64,000 nucleotides of DNA from Evansella tamaricis (GTDB lineage Bacteria > Bacillota > Bacilli > Bacillales > Salisediminibacteriaceae). Below the pieces are notes generated by a model, which saw only the letters and a list, made by a program, of their open reading frames with translations, ran no database searches and was not told where the DNA came from. The translations under genes were made by a program, and so were the position numbers. How positions within the stretch are numbered: the first letter of the stretch is position 1; each line of letters begins with the position of its first letter. Below, in pieces: positions 43,807-53,263 of this stretch. The stretch lies in the NCBI RefSeq assembly GCF_019042215.1, contig NZ_JAHQCS010000077.1, positions 1-64,000 of the forward strand, given 5' to 3'.

Positions 43807-46233
43807 ATGAAGAAGAGCGATTTAATTACAATCATTGAAAATATAAATGAAGCCCTCTATATAACTGCGTTAAATGAAAACATGGAAATGGACCATTTTA
43901 CGGAGGTTAATAAAGCTGCCTGTGAACAACTCGGTTACAGCCGTGCTGAATTCCTTACCCTATCACCAATGGACATTATTGATCCCAATTACTTACAAGT
44001 CTTGGCCTATGGGAAGGAAAAGGAGGAATTTCTAGAAGGAAAAAAAGTAACTGTAGAATCGTACCATGTGTCGAAATACGGAAAGCAGATTCCTGTAGAG
44101 GTGAGCAGTCGCCTCATCACTTTGAGTGAGAATAGGCAATACGTCCTATCGACAGTGCGTGACATTACCACTCGAAAGAAAACGGAAAAGTTGCTCGAAA
44201 CAACCCTCCAGCAGTTTCATTCCCTATTCAATTACAACCCAGATATCATTTTTATGTTAGATTCCATAGGGAAGTTTTCAAACATAAACACTGCAGGAGA
44301 AAAAAAAATAAAGTACTCCCTACAGGAGCTAATGAACATGAGGTACGAAGATCTGGTTTTTCCTGAGGATTTAGAAAAGACCATAAAAGAATTTAGGCAA
44401 GTAATACAAGGAAATACAACACAGTTTGAAGTAATTGTTTTTACTAAAGACCATCAAATGCTGAATTTAGATATTACAGCTGTGCCCGTTGTTATACAGA
44501 GGAAAATCTCCGGAGTCATTGGGATTGCGCGAGACATTACACTAGTAAAAGAAACAGCGAGAAACTTAAAAGAAAACGAACAACGCTACCGTTCCTTATT
44601 CGATTATAATATTGATGCTATCCTTAGTTTCGATTTAGATGGAAACTTTCAGTATATGAACCAAGCAACAGAACTACTTTCTGGGTATACTACTAAAGAA
44701 TTGATAGGAAACTCCTTTTTACCAATCGTTGTGACAGAAGAAAAGGAAAAAATCTATGACCGGTTTTCCAAAGTAAAAGAAGGAAAGCCTCAACAATACG
44801 AAACAATTATCACTAATAAACAGGGAGAACGGGTATATCTTCACATTACCGCTATTCCCATTTATGTGGACCAAAAAATTACGGGTATCCATTGTATCGC
44901 TAAGGATATTACAGAGAAAAAGGCTATTGAGGCGAAAATACACCATATGGCCTTTCACGATTATTTAACAGGGCTACCAAACCAACGACTCTTCTATAAG
45001 GATATGAAGGAAAAAATAAAGAAAAGTCAAAAGGGAAATAACACCTTCTCCCTTCTCTTCCTCGATTTGGATCGTTTTAAATTTGTAAATGATTACTTAG
45101 GTCACAATTTAGGTGATTTATTATTACAGCAGGTTTCCTTACGTTTAAAGGAGACCGTCGAGGAAAATGGGAAGGTTTATCGCTACGGCGGGGATGAATT
45201 TATTATCCTTATCCATGAGAGTACGGAAACTGCCAGTCTAAAGCTTGCAGAAAAGCTGATTAAAAGGGTATCAGCTCCCTATAATTTAGAAGAATTTGAA
45301 GCAGTTGTTACGGCAAGTATCGGGGTCAGCTTTTATCCCACTCATGGAGAAGATGTGAACACACTTATTAAAAAAGCTGACAATGCCATGTATCATGCGA
45401 AAAGACAAGGAAAAAACAATTACCAGCAGTACAACGATAATATTCAGACCATTACCAATAATAATTTAAAAATGGAAACTTTGCTCCATCGTGCCCTCGA
45501 GAGAGATGAATTTCTCCTTGTCTATCAGCCACAAATCGATATTAAGACTAATACCATTTGTGGCGTGGAAGCATTGGTTCGATGGAATAGCAAGGAACAA
45601 GGTATGGTTTCACCAGGGGAGTTCATCACTATCGCCGAGGAAACAGGTCTCATCGTGCCTATTGGAGAGTGGGTTCTAAAAACGGCTTGCCTACAAAATA
45701 AAAAATGGCAAGACATGGGCCTCCCACCGATGGTAATTTCTGTAAATATATCCATTCGTCAATTTTACCACAGCAACTTCGTGGAGAAGCTCACGACCAT
45801 TTTACAGGAGTCAAAGTTAGAGCCTAGATACTTGCAGCTAGAAATAACGGAATCCATAGCCATGGATGCAGAAGCAGCCGTTAACATTCTTAGGACCATT
45901 ACCCATCTTGGCGTTCAAATTGCCATTGATGACTTTGGAAAAGGCTACAGTTCTTTAAATTACTTGAAACAGTTTCCTATCAACCATTTAAAAATCGACC
46001 AATCCTTCGTGAAAGACATCTATTCGGACAAAGGGATTATCTCCACCATTATTACACTAGGTCATAACTTAAATTTGAAAGTCATTGCAGAAGGAGTAGA
46101 AAAGTGTGAGCAGTGGGATCTCCTCGCAACTTCTGGTTGCGATATTTTACAAGGTTATTACATAAGCAAGCCACTCAACAGAGAAGATTTACCAGCATTT
46201 ATTACCACCTACTATTACAAGCCGTCCTCCTAG
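43807..46233 (+). CDS. Triple-PAS GGDEF-EAL protein
   Basis: An 808-residue soluble protein. Three PAS regions span about residues 8-125, 130-248 and 255-370. The GGDEF domain starts at HDYLTGLPNQRLFY with DLDRFKFVND and the loop GGDEF at 461-465. The EAL domain has VEAL (587-590), FVNISIRQF-like strand (VISVNISIRQF), LEITESIA and DDFGKGYSSL. No RxxD inhibitory site precedes GGDEF. Both active sites look complete, so it could make or degrade c-di-GMP according to PAS input. ATG after GGTGGTGACAAGCATCC. Confidence 0.92.
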   Translation: MKKSDLITIIENINEALYITALNENMEMDHFTEVNKAACEQLGYSRAEFLTLSPMDIIDPNYLQVLAYGKEKEEFLEGKKVTVESYHVSKYGKQIPVEVSSRLITLSENRQYVLSTVRDITTRKKTEKLLETTLQQFHSLFNYNPDIIFMLDSIGKFSNINTAGEKKIKYSLQELMNMRYEDLVFPEDLEKTIKEFRQVIQGNTTQFEVIVFTKDHQMLNLDITAVPVVIQRKISGVIGIARDITLVKETARNLKENEQRYRSLFDYNIDAILSFDLDGNFQYMNQATELLSGYTTKELIGNSFLPIVVTEEKEKIYDRFSKVKEGKPQQYETIITNKQGERVYLHITAIPIYVDQKITGIHCIAKDITEKKAIEAKIHHMAFHDYLTGLPNQRLFYKDMKEKIKKSQKGNNTFSLLFLDLDRFKFVNDYLGHNLGDLLLQQVSLRLKETVEENGKVYRYGGDEFIILIHESTETASLKLAEKLIKRVSAPYNLEEFEAVVTASIGVSFYPTHGEDVNTLIKKADNAMYHAKRQGKNNYQQYNDNIQTITNNNLKMETLLHRALERDEFLLVYQPQIDIKTNTICGVEALVRWNSKEQGMVSPGEFITIAEETGLIVPIGEWVLKTACLQNKKWQDMGLPPMVISVNISIRQFYHSNFVEKLTTILQESKLEPRYLQLEITESIAMDAEAAVNILRTITHLGVQIAIDDFGKGYSSLNYLKQFPINHLKIDQSFVKDIYSDKGIISTIITLGHNLNLKVIAEGVEKCEQWDLLATSGCDILQGYYISKPLNREDLPAFITTYYYKPSS

Positions 46234-46586
46234 TAAAAAGAAAAAAGGATTCTGATTGTGTGAGAATTAGGTTAATTTAAGAAAAATGATGGGTAAGACA
46301 AGAGTCAAATCACTGTCTCTCTGTCAGCGTGCTATGTTTCCTCTAACTCTTGGTACTAGCACAGAGCTGATAAATGGCAGGATGATTGGGTAAGAGTATG
46401 CCCTTTTTAGCAGCAAGTCCCGCAATTAAAATCGTTGTCTACGCAACTAATGACTTTGTTTTAATTATTTTTCTTGTTCAAAATAAGCGCACGTTAGTTT
46501 GTAGGTGTCACCAACCGGTGTATTTTTTGATCGGCCTGGCGCGGCAGTTCCTAAATTAAGAAGCACAAGATTTCCCACGCTTCCCC
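46234..46586. other. Intergenic region between convergent GGDEF-EAL genes
   Basis: No coding frame and no strong terminator. A weak hairpin CACCAACCGGTG followed by TATTTTTT lies near 46508-46528 and could stop the plus-strand transcript. Confidence 0.35.
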
Positions 46587-48839
46587 CTACGTTTTCTCAA
46601 CTTTACCTATTAGTAAAGATTCTACTTCTGATACTGGTAATGGGGGGCTGAAGAAGTATCCTTGACCAAACTTACAACCATTTCCCACTAAAAATGCTAC
46701 CTGCTCTTGTTCCTCTATCCCTTCCGCAACCAAGTCGAAATCTATATTCTCTCCCATCTGAACCATTGTTTTTACTAACGATGCTGTATTGGAATTAGTT
46801 AATATTTCATTAACAAAGGACTTATCTATTTTTACTAAATCAATAGGTAAATTATTTAACACACTTAATGAGGAATACCCTGTACCGAAATCATCTATGG
46901 CCACCTTTACGCCAACAGCTTTTAGTTCCTCAAGGATAGCATAGGTTCGGTTAATGTTTTGCATCACGCTTTCTGTAATTTCTAACCCTAAATACTTAGG
47001 GGGCATCTGACTTGCTGCTAATGCTATTTTTACTTTGTCCACAAAGTGACTGTCTTCAAATTGAATACTAGAAATGTTCACGTTCATCATAATCTTTATT
47101 CCGAGATCCTGCCAGATTTTATTTTGAATACATGCCTCTTCAAGAACCCATTTACCAATGGGAATAATCATGCCAATCTCCTCAGCAATGGGAATGAATT
47201 CGGTTGGTGGAATTCTCCCTAATTCTGGGTGATTCCAACGGAGCAGGGCCTCCACACCATATATATCCCCGGAGTTTAACACAACTTTCGGCTGATAGTG
47301 GAGCTCTAGCTCTTTGTTCACAAGGGCTCTTTTTAATCCTCGCTCCAATTTTATTTTTCTAGAAAGAATGGATTCATCTTCGTGAACATAAAACTGATAA
47401 TTGTTTTTCCCCTGTCCCTTTGCCAAATACATGGCCTTATCAGCGTTTTTCATCAGTGTCTCTACATCTTCTCCATCCTTTGGAAAAACGCTGATACCAA
47501 TGCTTGGAGAGATATAGAATTCGTCTTCATTTAATGTAAAGGGAAAAGAAAATAGCTCTAAAATCCTTTTCGCAGTTATACTTACTTCCCTCTCTTTAGT
47601 TTTTTCCACTAAAATAATAAATTCATCTCCCCCTTGGCGGGCAACCACGTCTCCTTCACGAACACACTTTACAAGTCTGGCACTAACTTGCATTAATAAA
47701 TTATCCCCTGCTCCATGTCCCATCGTATCGTTCACAAATTTAAATCTATCTAAATCGATAAACATAACTCCAAGCTTTTCCTTATTCCGTTTACTTCTGG
47801 CCAGTCCTTTTTGCAGTTGTTGATGAAACATTAATCTGTTAGGCAACCCCGTTAACGCATCATGATTAGCAAGATGTTTTACTTTTTCTTCTGCTTCTTT
47901 TCGTTTCGTAATGTCTATAGCTACCCCGTGAAATCCAACTAACTCCTCACTATCGTTAAAAACAGGGGTACAACGGTCTTCAATCCATCTCATTTCACCA
48001 TTATCTGGCCGGATGATTCTGTATTCTATTTGTCGATAGTGGCCACGAAGCAGGGCGTTAATATCAGCGGTAAGATTCTCATAGTCTTCTGGATAAATAA
48101 CTTTTTTCAAAAAGGAAGCATTCCAAAGAAATTCCTCTTGAGGGACACCGAATACATTTATCGTACTTTTGGAGCTATAAATTGTGTTTAGATTGTTATC
48201 AGCCTTGTATATACATGCATTAATATTATCTAATATGGTTTGAAATTCACTTTTTGTCTCCTTCAAATCTAATTCCAGCATTTTTCTTTCAGTAATATCT
48301 AACACAAACCCATGGGACAGGATGAAATCTCCCTGTATATTATAGGTAGGGAAACATTTATCTAAAATCCAGCGTTGCTCCCCATCTGATCTAACGATTC
48401 GGTACTCCACCTCAAGCTCTTTTCCATATTTCATGGCGCGTTCCATTTGCAGGGAAATTTCTATGTCATCGGGATGAATATCCGCTTTCCATAAAGCTGG
48501 ATTATTGGCAAATTCTTCTGCGGTATAACCATAGAGTCTTTCTACTCCCGATGAGATCCATGCTTCCCCGGTTTTTGGATTTACTGACCAAAAAAATATA
48601 TCAACGCTATTAATTACATCATCTAATTCCTTTTTATTGGACTCTAAAGTTTTTTGGTAAAATTGAGCCTTATCATACTGTTTCCCTAACCACCAAACGA
48701 GGGGCTGAATTATTATGAGCAATATAAACGTCTCATAATGGTAATCTGAGGCCTTTCCCGTAATTAATAGGTATACAGTCCATCCTAATGTAATTAAAAT
48801 CGTAGTTAATGAAGTTAATACTCTTCCTGTATATTTCAA
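46587..48839 (-). CDS. Membrane double-PAS GGDEF-EAL protein
   Basis: A 750-residue protein with two N-terminal membrane helices (SLTTILITLGWTVYLLI and ETFILLIIIQPLVWWL), PAS/PAC regions at about 70-185 and 198-315, a GGDEF domain (GGDEF at 403-407) and a C-terminal EAL domain (VEALLRW, NVNISSIQF, LEITESVM, DDFGTGYSSL). An RxxD inhibitory site, R394-E-G-D397, lies five residues before GGDEF, so the cyclase is probably product-inhibited. TTG start with GAGGTG upstream. It converges on the triple-PAS gene. Probably both cyclase and phosphodiesterase, tuned by membrane-side signals. Confidence 0.92.
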   Translation of the reverse strand: MKYTGRVLTSLTTILITLGWTVYLLITGKASDYHYETFILLIIIQPLVWWLGKQYDKAQFYQKTLESNKKELDDVINSVDIFFWSVNPKTGEAWISSGVERLYGYTAEEFANNPALWKADIHPDDIEISLQMERAMKYGKELEVEYRIVRSDGEQRWILDKCFPTYNIQGDFILSHGFVLDITERKMLELDLKETKSEFQTILDNINACIYKADNNLNTIYSSKSTINVFGVPQEEFLWNASFLKKVIYPEDYENLTADINALLRGHYRQIEYRIIRPDNGEMRWIEDRCTPVFNDSEELVGFHGVAIDITKRKEAEEKVKHLANHDALTGLPNRLMFHQQLQKGLARSKRNKEKLGVMFIDLDRFKFVNDTMGHGAGDNLLMQVSARLVKCVREGDVVARQGGDEFIILVEKTKEREVSITAKRILELFSFPFTLNEDEFYISPSIGISVFPKDGEDVETLMKNADKAMYLAKGQGKNNYQFYVHEDESILSRKIKLERGLKRALVNKELELHYQPKVVLNSGDIYGVEALLRWNHPELGRIPPTEFIPIAEEIGMIIPIGKWVLEEACIQNKIWQDLGIKIMMNVNISSIQFEDSHFVDKVKIALAASQMPPKYLGLEITESVMQNINRTYAILEELKAVGVKVAIDDFGTGYSSLSVLNNLPIDLVKIDKSFVNEILTNSNTASLVKTMVQMGENIDFDLVAEGIEEQEQVAFLVGNGCKFGQGYFFSPPLPVSEVESLLIGKVEKT

Positions 48840-49146
48840 AAAAACACCTCTTCTTAGAAACTCCTGAAAACATTTTTACCTCAGTTGCCGTGTTAGGTCT
48901 GAATTGATTGGTTGATTGCCACGTCTAGTACATTCTTATATTGCACCAATAGTTGTACGGTTAATTTTCCAATTATCTGCGTTTATTATTCCTTTCGACC
49001 AAAGCTATGGATTTATTTCGTTGTCTGCAATCGAACCTATCTTATAAGGATTAAAAATCCTGTATTATTTAATGTTTTGGAAGAAAACTAATACATATGT
49101 TCCAACATGGCTACCCAAATCATATTTAAAAAGGAGTTAATACAAC
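48840..49146. other. Divergent intergenic region
   Basis: Holds the promoters of the GGDEF-EAL and eight-LysM genes. AT-rich, with no obvious operator or RNA element. Confidence 0.35.
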
Positions 49147-51330
49147 ATGAATTTTAGTAGGTTTGAGTTACAGAGACTCCAAAACAGTGAAAATGAATTT
49201 GCCCTTGTCCTTCACATGGATGATCAATGGACGGAGTTCGCTAGTGAACTTGGCAAAGAGCCTCAACAAAGACGCGACATTCTTTATTCCTCAAGGTTAT
49301 TAATCGAAACTTATTATCCAAAAGCAAAGGTAACCGTTATTAAAGTGCTGGTCGGTGGTATGTTAATCACTTCGATCCCGTTCGCAACAAGCGCTAATAC
49401 GGCAGAAGCTTCTGCAACAGGAACACAACAAGCATCTTCTATTCACTACAAAGTTGCTCCAGGGGATTCCTTATGGACTGTTTCAAGAGAATTTAATACG
49501 ACGGTGGACAATATAAGAAAAGCGAATAAATTAACGACAGATACATTACAACTAAACCAACCCCTTATCATACCTAGAGTTTTTCACACGGTTAGAACAG
49601 GGGATTCTTTATCTGTCATTGCTCGAGATTACAATACTTCAGCTACATTCATAAGAGAAGCAAACAAGTTAACTTCTGATACAATTCGAGTTGGTCAAGT
49701 ATTGGTTATCCCCGCCGTCATCGGACAAACAACTACAACACCACCTCCTAAAACGAATACTATAACGCCTTCTCCTTCAATATCAGTAACCTACACTGTT
49801 GTATCAGGAGATAGTTTAACTGTTATCGCACAACGATTCAGCACAACTGCCGCATCCATTCGAACCACTAATAACTTAACATCAGATGTAATCCGAGTGG
49901 GACAAACGTTAACCATTCCATCATCAGGAGAGGGAACTACTACTCCTTCGGCCCAGATTATCAATTCTGTTTATAGCGTAGTAGCGGGAGATAATTTGTC
50001 AGTAATCGCTCAGCGTTTCGGAACGACAGTGAATGCTATTCGAGAAGCAAATAGTTTGACGACAGATGTGTTACAAGTTGGACAACGTCTTGTCATTCCA
50101 AACGGTAATACAGATTTAGTTAAGTCAACTCCTGAACCAGATCGCACGCCTTCCACGTACACAGTTATTACAGGTGACAGTCTATCTATCATTGCAGAGA
50201 AATATGGAACAACAGTTGCAGCTCTAAGGAGTACCAACAATTTAACTTCTGATATCATTCGAGTTGGACAAACATTAACGATACCAACTGGTGCTACGAC
50301 TGAAAATGGTAGTCCTGCTCTAGCTCCAACGGTTAGTTCTCATACAGTGGTTTCAGGAGATAGCCTTTGGGGAATTGCAAACCGATACGATACAACAGTT
50401 GATGCGTTACGAGTAGCAAATAATTTAAGTTCGGATACGCTTCGAATAGGCCAGCGACTTACTATCCCGACTAGTAACTCAAGTACCGTTCAACCAGTAC
50501 CAACGGCACCAACCGAAGAACGAACAGCGTTTACTTATCGTGTCGTATCAGGAGATAATCTCTCAACCATCGCCCAACGCCATGGAGTAACGGTTGATGC
50601 TATTCGAACAGCTAATAATTTAAGAACGGATATCTTACAGATAGGGCAAACACTGAGCATTCCAAGTGGATTGAATGCTCCAACTAGTTCTACCGCACCA
50701 GCACCAACTCAGAATGGCTCTCTTGCTCCTGTAACAATTACAAATGTTCAACACACGATTCGTTCAGGCGACAACATGTGGAACTTAAGTCAACAATACG
50801 GAGTCCCTTATCAAGATTTACTGAGACATAACAATTTGACTGAAAGAAGTTTCTTAAGTGTTGGCCAGGTCATTCAAGTTCCCCAATACAACGTACCTGT
50901 TCGACCTGTTGTTTCTGCTAGGCATGGTGAGGTTTTAGATTGGTGGACAGAAGCAAGATACGTGTTTTCAACTGGAAAGGTCGCTACGATTACGGATTTT
51001 CAAACCGGTAGACAGTTTCAAGTTAAGCACACTATGGGAGGAAATCACGCTGACAGTGAACCTCTAACTGCGAGGGACGCTCAAATTATGCAAGAAATCT
51101 GGGGAGGGAATTATTCGTGGACTCCCCGTGCCATTATCGTTGAAGTGGACGGCAGAAAATTAGCAGCTGCGATGCACTCGATGCCACATGGAGATCAAGT
51201 CATCCGAGATAATAATTACAACGGTCACTTCTGTATTCACTTCCTCAACAGCCAAAGGCATAGCGATGGTCAAATCCAAGATTCTATGCAACGTCAAATT
51301 GAGATTGCAGCAGGAAGAATCATACGTTAG
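49147..51330 (+). CDS. Eight-LysM wall protein with conserved C-terminal domain
   Basis: A 727-residue protein. About 57 N-terminal residues (with QQRRDILYSSRLLIETYYPK) precede a hydrophobic stretch (VIKVLVGGMLITSIPFA), an unusual late signal or anchor. Eight LysM repeats of about 45 residues follow, separated by Ser/Thr/Pro linkers. The last 140 residues (from about HGEVLDWW) contain GHFCIHFLNS with H694, C696 and H698, reminiscent of a Cys/His active site. Similar C-terminal domains occur in other Firmicute LysM proteins. It probably binds peptidoglycan tightly; the enzyme activity is unproven. Ribosome site AAAGGAGTTAAT. Confidence 0.85.
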   Translation: MNFSRFELQRLQNSENEFALVLHMDDQWTEFASELGKEPQQRRDILYSSRLLIETYYPKAKVTVIKVLVGGMLITSIPFATSANTAEASATGTQQASSIHYKVAPGDSLWTVSREFNTTVDNIRKANKLTTDTLQLNQPLIIPRVFHTVRTGDSLSVIARDYNTSATFIREANKLTSDTIRVGQVLVIPAVIGQTTTTPPPKTNTITPSPSISVTYTVVSGDSLTVIAQRFSTTAASIRTTNNLTSDVIRVGQTLTIPSSGEGTTTPSAQIINSVYSVVAGDNLSVIAQRFGTTVNAIREANSLTTDVLQVGQRLVIPNGNTDLVKSTPEPDRTPSTYTVITGDSLSIIAEKYGTTVAALRSTNNLTSDIIRVGQTLTIPTGATTENGSPALAPTVSSHTVVSGDSLWGIANRYDTTVDALRVANNLSSDTLRIGQRLTIPTSNSSTVQPVPTAPTEERTAFTYRVVSGDNLSTIAQRHGVTVDAIRTANNLRTDILQIGQTLSIPSGLNAPTSSTAPAPTQNGSLAPVTITNVQHTIRSGDNMWNLSQQYGVPYQDLLRHNNLTERSFLSVGQVIQVPQYNVPVRPVVSARHGEVLDWWTEARYVFSTGKVATITDFQTGRQFQVKHTMGGNHADSEPLTARDAQIMQEIWGGNYSWTPRAIIVEVDGRKLAAAMHSMPHGDQVIRDNNYNGHFCIHFLNSQRHSDGQIQDSMQRQIEIAAGRIIR
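49440..50890 (+). repeat. Array of eight LysM-coding repeats
   Basis: Each unit encodes a TVvsGDsLsvIAqrf-like start and an iRvGQtLtIP-like end, as in YTVVSGDSLTVIAQRF. Units 3-7 are most alike at DNA level, which suggests expansion by unequal recombination. The single LysM of the glucosaminidase at 42372 is also very similar. Confidence 0.88.
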
Positions 51331-51336
51331 GCACGA

Positions 51337-51556
51337 TTTTAGCCTTGCCTGAAAAGGATAACAACTTGAAAGGGTCAAAAGGGCTATAACAACTTAATTA
51401 GTTATAAATGTATTTTTACCGCCGAAGCACTATTAATCCATTTGGTAGAAAATGCAGCTATTTGCGACCTTCGAAATTTTTCACTTCGGACCGATAAGGC
51501 ATAGTTTCAGCTGATTAATTGTTAATCCACATGTGGAAATACATCTTTTTTGGTCT
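51337..51556. other. Intergenic region after the LysM gene
   Basis: No gene or clear terminator recognised. AT-rich. Confidence 0.3.
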
Positions 51557-51736
51557 ATGAATGAACTTGAACAAAAAGTAAATCGGAAATCGTGCTGAAT
51601 CAAAGAGAACATCCTCCATTGAACGAAATTTGAGGAAATCCTTGATTCAGAAAATGGTGAATTTGTTTTCTACCCTAAATCCAAAGGACAGACTTGGTCA
51701 TTTCATGCTGTAGGAATGGCAAAATTTTTTGGATGA
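51557..51736 (+). pseudogene. Frame-shifted gene remnant
   Basis: Three short frames join up as one broken protein: MNELEQKVNRKS (from ATG 51557), then VLNQREHPPLNEI, then FEEILDSENGEF, VFYPKSKGQTWSFHAVGMAK and a stop at 51734-51736. Two frameshifts are required. No ribosome site precedes the ATG. The family is not recognised. It lies between the LysM gene and the GGDEF gene. Confidence 0.45.
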
Positions 51737-51856
51737 GAATATTGAACGTTTTTTTCCTTAACGTACAAGTGTTAAGTAAACCGCATTTTTACCTTATTTT
51801 GTTTAATTTCACTTACATGTAAAATTTGTTAAACTAACCCTTAAAGGAGGGTTGGC

Positions 51857-52930
51857 ATGGGAAGGATATTAGCAACTAAACAAAATACTTTCAATAACAT
51901 TAAGAAGAAAATTTACTTAGCAACAATTCCAATAATTATCCTTGCTACTATATCTGGATTACTACATGATTCAGTAGCTCCTATGCAATATTATAGTCTG
52001 CTTGCACTGGTAATTTGGCTAATTATTTTTTTAGGTGTTACCCTTTTTTTCAATCGCCTAATACCCTTATTTGAACTAATTACTTTTATTTTTTTGATTA
52101 TCTATCATAATGTTAGATTTTACTTATTATTGTCAGACGGTATTTTCTTAACTGATTACAACGTGATAGACATATATGTTTTTTGGTATCCAATTTTTTA
52201 TATCTTCATTTTTCTAATATTTAGACATACTAAGGCATTAATAGTGTCTTTTATCCTTTACGCTCTTTCCATTACCGTAGGAATTTTTGTCTATTCATTT
52301 TATTCTATAGAAAACATTGGAGATAACTTCACTCTAATACACCTATATTTGTCTAACCTTGTTATCATTGTTGCACTGTATGTCCTACTTAGTATTGTGG
52401 AGTCCTATAATAAATCCAGAGATTTTGAAAAAATGGCTTATACAGATTTACTAACCGAAATTTATAATCGAAGAAAACTATACGATTTAATTAATACTGA
52501 AATAAGTAATAAAAAGAATTTCCAAAATGGTTCCTCAGTCATTATTTTCGATATAGATAATTTTAAGAAGATAAATGACAAATATGGTCATATGGCTGGA
52601 GACCATGTGTTAATAGAGTTTTCAAGAATTGTCCAAAATATTGTAACTGATAACGAACACTTTGGAAGGTGGGGAGGAGAAGAGTTCTTAATCCTCTGTC
52701 CAAAGAAAGATAAAAATCAAGCAAAAGAATTAGCAGAAAAATTAAGAGAGAAAACGGAAAAACATCACTTTCAATATGTAAACACTGTGACAGCTAGTTT
52801 TGGCATTACACAATTTCAAAAAGGTGATAATATTTCATCTTTAATTAATCGCGCTGACTTAGCACTCTATACATCAAAACAAAATGGTAGAAATCAAGTA
52901 ACAATATACGAAGATCCAGATTCCCATTAA
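51857..52930 (+). CDS. Membrane diguanylate cyclase (GGDEF)
   Basis: A 357-residue protein with about six hydrophobic helices in residues 20-175 and a C-terminal GGDEF domain starting AYTDLLTEIYNRRKLYDL, with FDIDNFKKINDKYGH and the active-site loop GGEEF. No RxxD inhibitory site lies before it. Expected to make c-di-GMP in response to a membrane-sensed signal. ATG preceded by AAGGAGGGTTGGC. Confidence 0.9.
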   Translation: MGRILATKQNTFNNIKKKIYLATIPIIILATISGLLHDSVAPMQYYSLLALVIWLIIFLGVTLFFNRLIPLFELITFIFLIIYHNVRFYLLLSDGIFLTDYNVIDIYVFWYPIFYIFIFLIFRHTKALIVSFILYALSITVGIFVYSFYSIENIGDNFTLIHLYLSNLVIIVALYVLLSIVESYNKSRDFEKMAYTDLLTEIYNRRKLYDLINTEISNKKNFQNGSSVIIFDIDNFKKINDKYGHMAGDHVLIEFSRIVQNIVTDNEHFGRWGGEEFLILCPKKDKNQAKELAEKLREKTEKHHFQYVNTVTASFGITQFQKGDNISSLINRADLALYTSKQNGRNQVTIYEDPDSH

Positions 52931-52950
52931 CACTTTTTTCAATTTAGAAA

Positions 52951-52982
52951 GAGCCGACTACTCATTGAGTGTGTCGGTTTTA
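52951..52982 (+). terminator. Intrinsic terminator of the GGDEF gene
   Basis: AGCCGACtACTC pairs with GAGTgtGTCGGTT in an imperfect stem ending in TTTTAG. Confidence 0.65.
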
Positions 52983-53263
52983 GTGTTTTGAATATTGTTG
53001 AGATTAAAATGAATAGATACTTTCTTGAATTAGACAAAAGGCTGGAATTTTCTTGACAGCTTGCCGTTAAATTCTTCAGTCGAAGCAACTATTTGATCGA
53101 AATCTATGTAAAATAAGTCTATAGAGAATTATTATCTCTATGTAGAAGAAAGACGATTACATAAAGCATAATCGTCTCTTAATAGTTGTTTGGAAAAAGG
53201 TGCCTGCCCCCCAATACGGTGATACTTTACCGTGCCGGGGGTCAGGCACTTTAAATGACGAGA
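52983..53263. other. Intergenic region with tandem hairpins
   Basis: Two more hairpins occur: CTATAGAGA...TCTCTATGTAG (about 53119-53144) and AGACGATTA...TAATCGTCT (53151-53177). A GGTGCCTGACCCCC palindrome is listed separately. No coding frame is convincing. Confidence 0.4.
53199..53252. repeat. GGTGCCTGCCCCCC-type palindrome
   Basis: GGTGCCTGCCCCCC (53199-53212) pairs with CGGGGGTCAGGCACTT (to 53252). TACGGTGATACTTTACCGTG in the loop forms its own smaller stem. It is the best preserved copy in the window. Confidence 0.88.

Noticed and set aside
50010-50258. Minus-strand frame in the LysM repeats
   Set aside because: Antisense of a strongly conserved repeat array.
49440-50890. CRISPR-like regular repeats
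   Set aside because: Units are about 140-200 bases, coding, in one frame, and encode LysM domains; no short identical repeats with unique spacers.
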